NCBI RefSeq assembly: GCF_000019725.1
Contig: NC_010505.1
Location: 2,096,001-2,160,000 of the forward strand
DNA: 64,000 nt
Direction: 5' to 3'
DNA from: Methylobacterium radiotolerans JCM 2831
GTDB taxonomy: Bacteria > Pseudomonadota > Alphaproteobacteria > Rhizobiales > Beijerinckiaceae
In this document: in pieces, positions 63,736 through 64,000 of the stretch
Numbering within the stretch: position 1 is the stretch's first letter
Layout of the letters: every line of letters starts with the position of its first letter
Made by a program: the position numbers and the translations under genes
The notes under the pieces: generated by a model
What the model was told of the DNA's origin: nothing
The model's database searches: none
What the model saw: only the letters and a program-made list of their open reading frames with translations

Positions 63736-64000
63736 ATGCGGCTCCGGATCGGCGTGGCCCTGGCGGTGGTCGTCATCGCCGCCGTTGCTCTCCTGGCCGG
63801 ACCGCTGAGCCGCGGGGACAGCCTGTCCGACATCCTCACCGGCCGGACGCCGCTGCTGGCCGGGAGCGCCCGGGCGCCCGGCGGCAGCGTGGACCTGACC
63901 GGCACCGCGACCCTCGAGGCGGACCGGCGGCCGGCGACCCTGCACGTCGCCTGCGATCCGGGCGGCACCGGCCTGTCCGCCGCGATGACCGTGCCGCGCT
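63736..64000 (+). CDS. Exported protein, N-terminal part (runs off the window)
   Basis: ATG 63736 follows a GGAGG ribosome-binding site at 63725-63729. The 88 visible residues start with a hydrophobic anchor 'IGVALAVVVIAAVALLAGPL' and continue with 'SGDSLSDILTG'-like and beta-rich sequence. The family cannot be told from this part. Confidence 0.55.
   Translation, partial: MRLRIGVALAVVVIAAVALLAGPLSRGDSLSDILTGRTPLLAGSARAPGGSVDLTGTATLEADRRPATLHVACDPGGTGLSAAMTVPR

Overview
The window is about 64 kb of very GC-rich DNA with gene content and codon use typical of an alphaproteobacterium of the Methylobacterium/Methylorubrum group. The main pointers are a formaldehyde-activating-enzyme paralogue, an imuA-imuB-dnaE2 mutasome, alphaproteobacterial LexA operators (GTTC-N7-GTTC), MotA/MotB of the H+-driven type, and a family of imperfect palindromic repeats between genes. 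The genus is inferred from gene content; no rRNA or tRNA gene was seen.

Layout: 1-11148 holds chromosomal genes: a TetR-type end, queC-queD, a DapA-type lyase with a GntR regulator and a solute-binding protein that share an operator-like sequence, cobT/cobS, a small DUF1289 gene with a membrane aspartic protease, dusA with the relic of an integrase at its 5' side, and motA-motB. At 12141 a methyl-accepting chemotaxis protein (MCP) gene begins and is cut at codon 356.

From 13188 to 30591 a 17.4-kb integrated phage-like element splits the MCP gene. It is flanked by a perfect 21-bp direct repeat (13188-13208 and 30571-30591) that lies in the same reading frame in both halves, so precise excision would restore a 563-residue receptor. 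The element carries an integrase, an AlpA-like excisionase/regulator, a zinc-finger/TOPRIM primase, a RepA-like helicase next to an array of CGTGAC repeats (likely origin), both terminase subunits, a baseplate-hub-like protein, a tape measure with a built-in lysozyme domain and a gp10-like protein. It carries no recognisable capsid, portal, protease, tail tube or sheath gene. The remaining genes are intact and mostly overlap at ATGA junctions. A markedly AT-rich cargo pair (ribbon-helix-helix protein plus OLD-type ATPase/TOPRIM nuclease) lies near the left end. This gene set fits a phage satellite or a stripped-down prophage.

31216-64000 returns to chromosomal genes: a stress-type SDR, small membrane peptides, an orphan UreE with a long His-rich repeat tail, a TerB/DnaJ protein with an amidase, a TerC transporter with a structured leader, a DHA2 efflux pump, a flavoprotein, a secreted collagen-like protein, the SOS cassette imuA-imuB-dnaE2 with its LexA box, a Fae paralogue lacking the catalytic His, an Nramp-like transporter, lexA with two operators, comEC, gltX, gltA, alkA, parC, recO, chaC and several small secreted or membrane proteins. 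The SOS genes form one circuit: LexA (51211) should repress itself and the imuA operon (42079), whose products perform error-prone repair.
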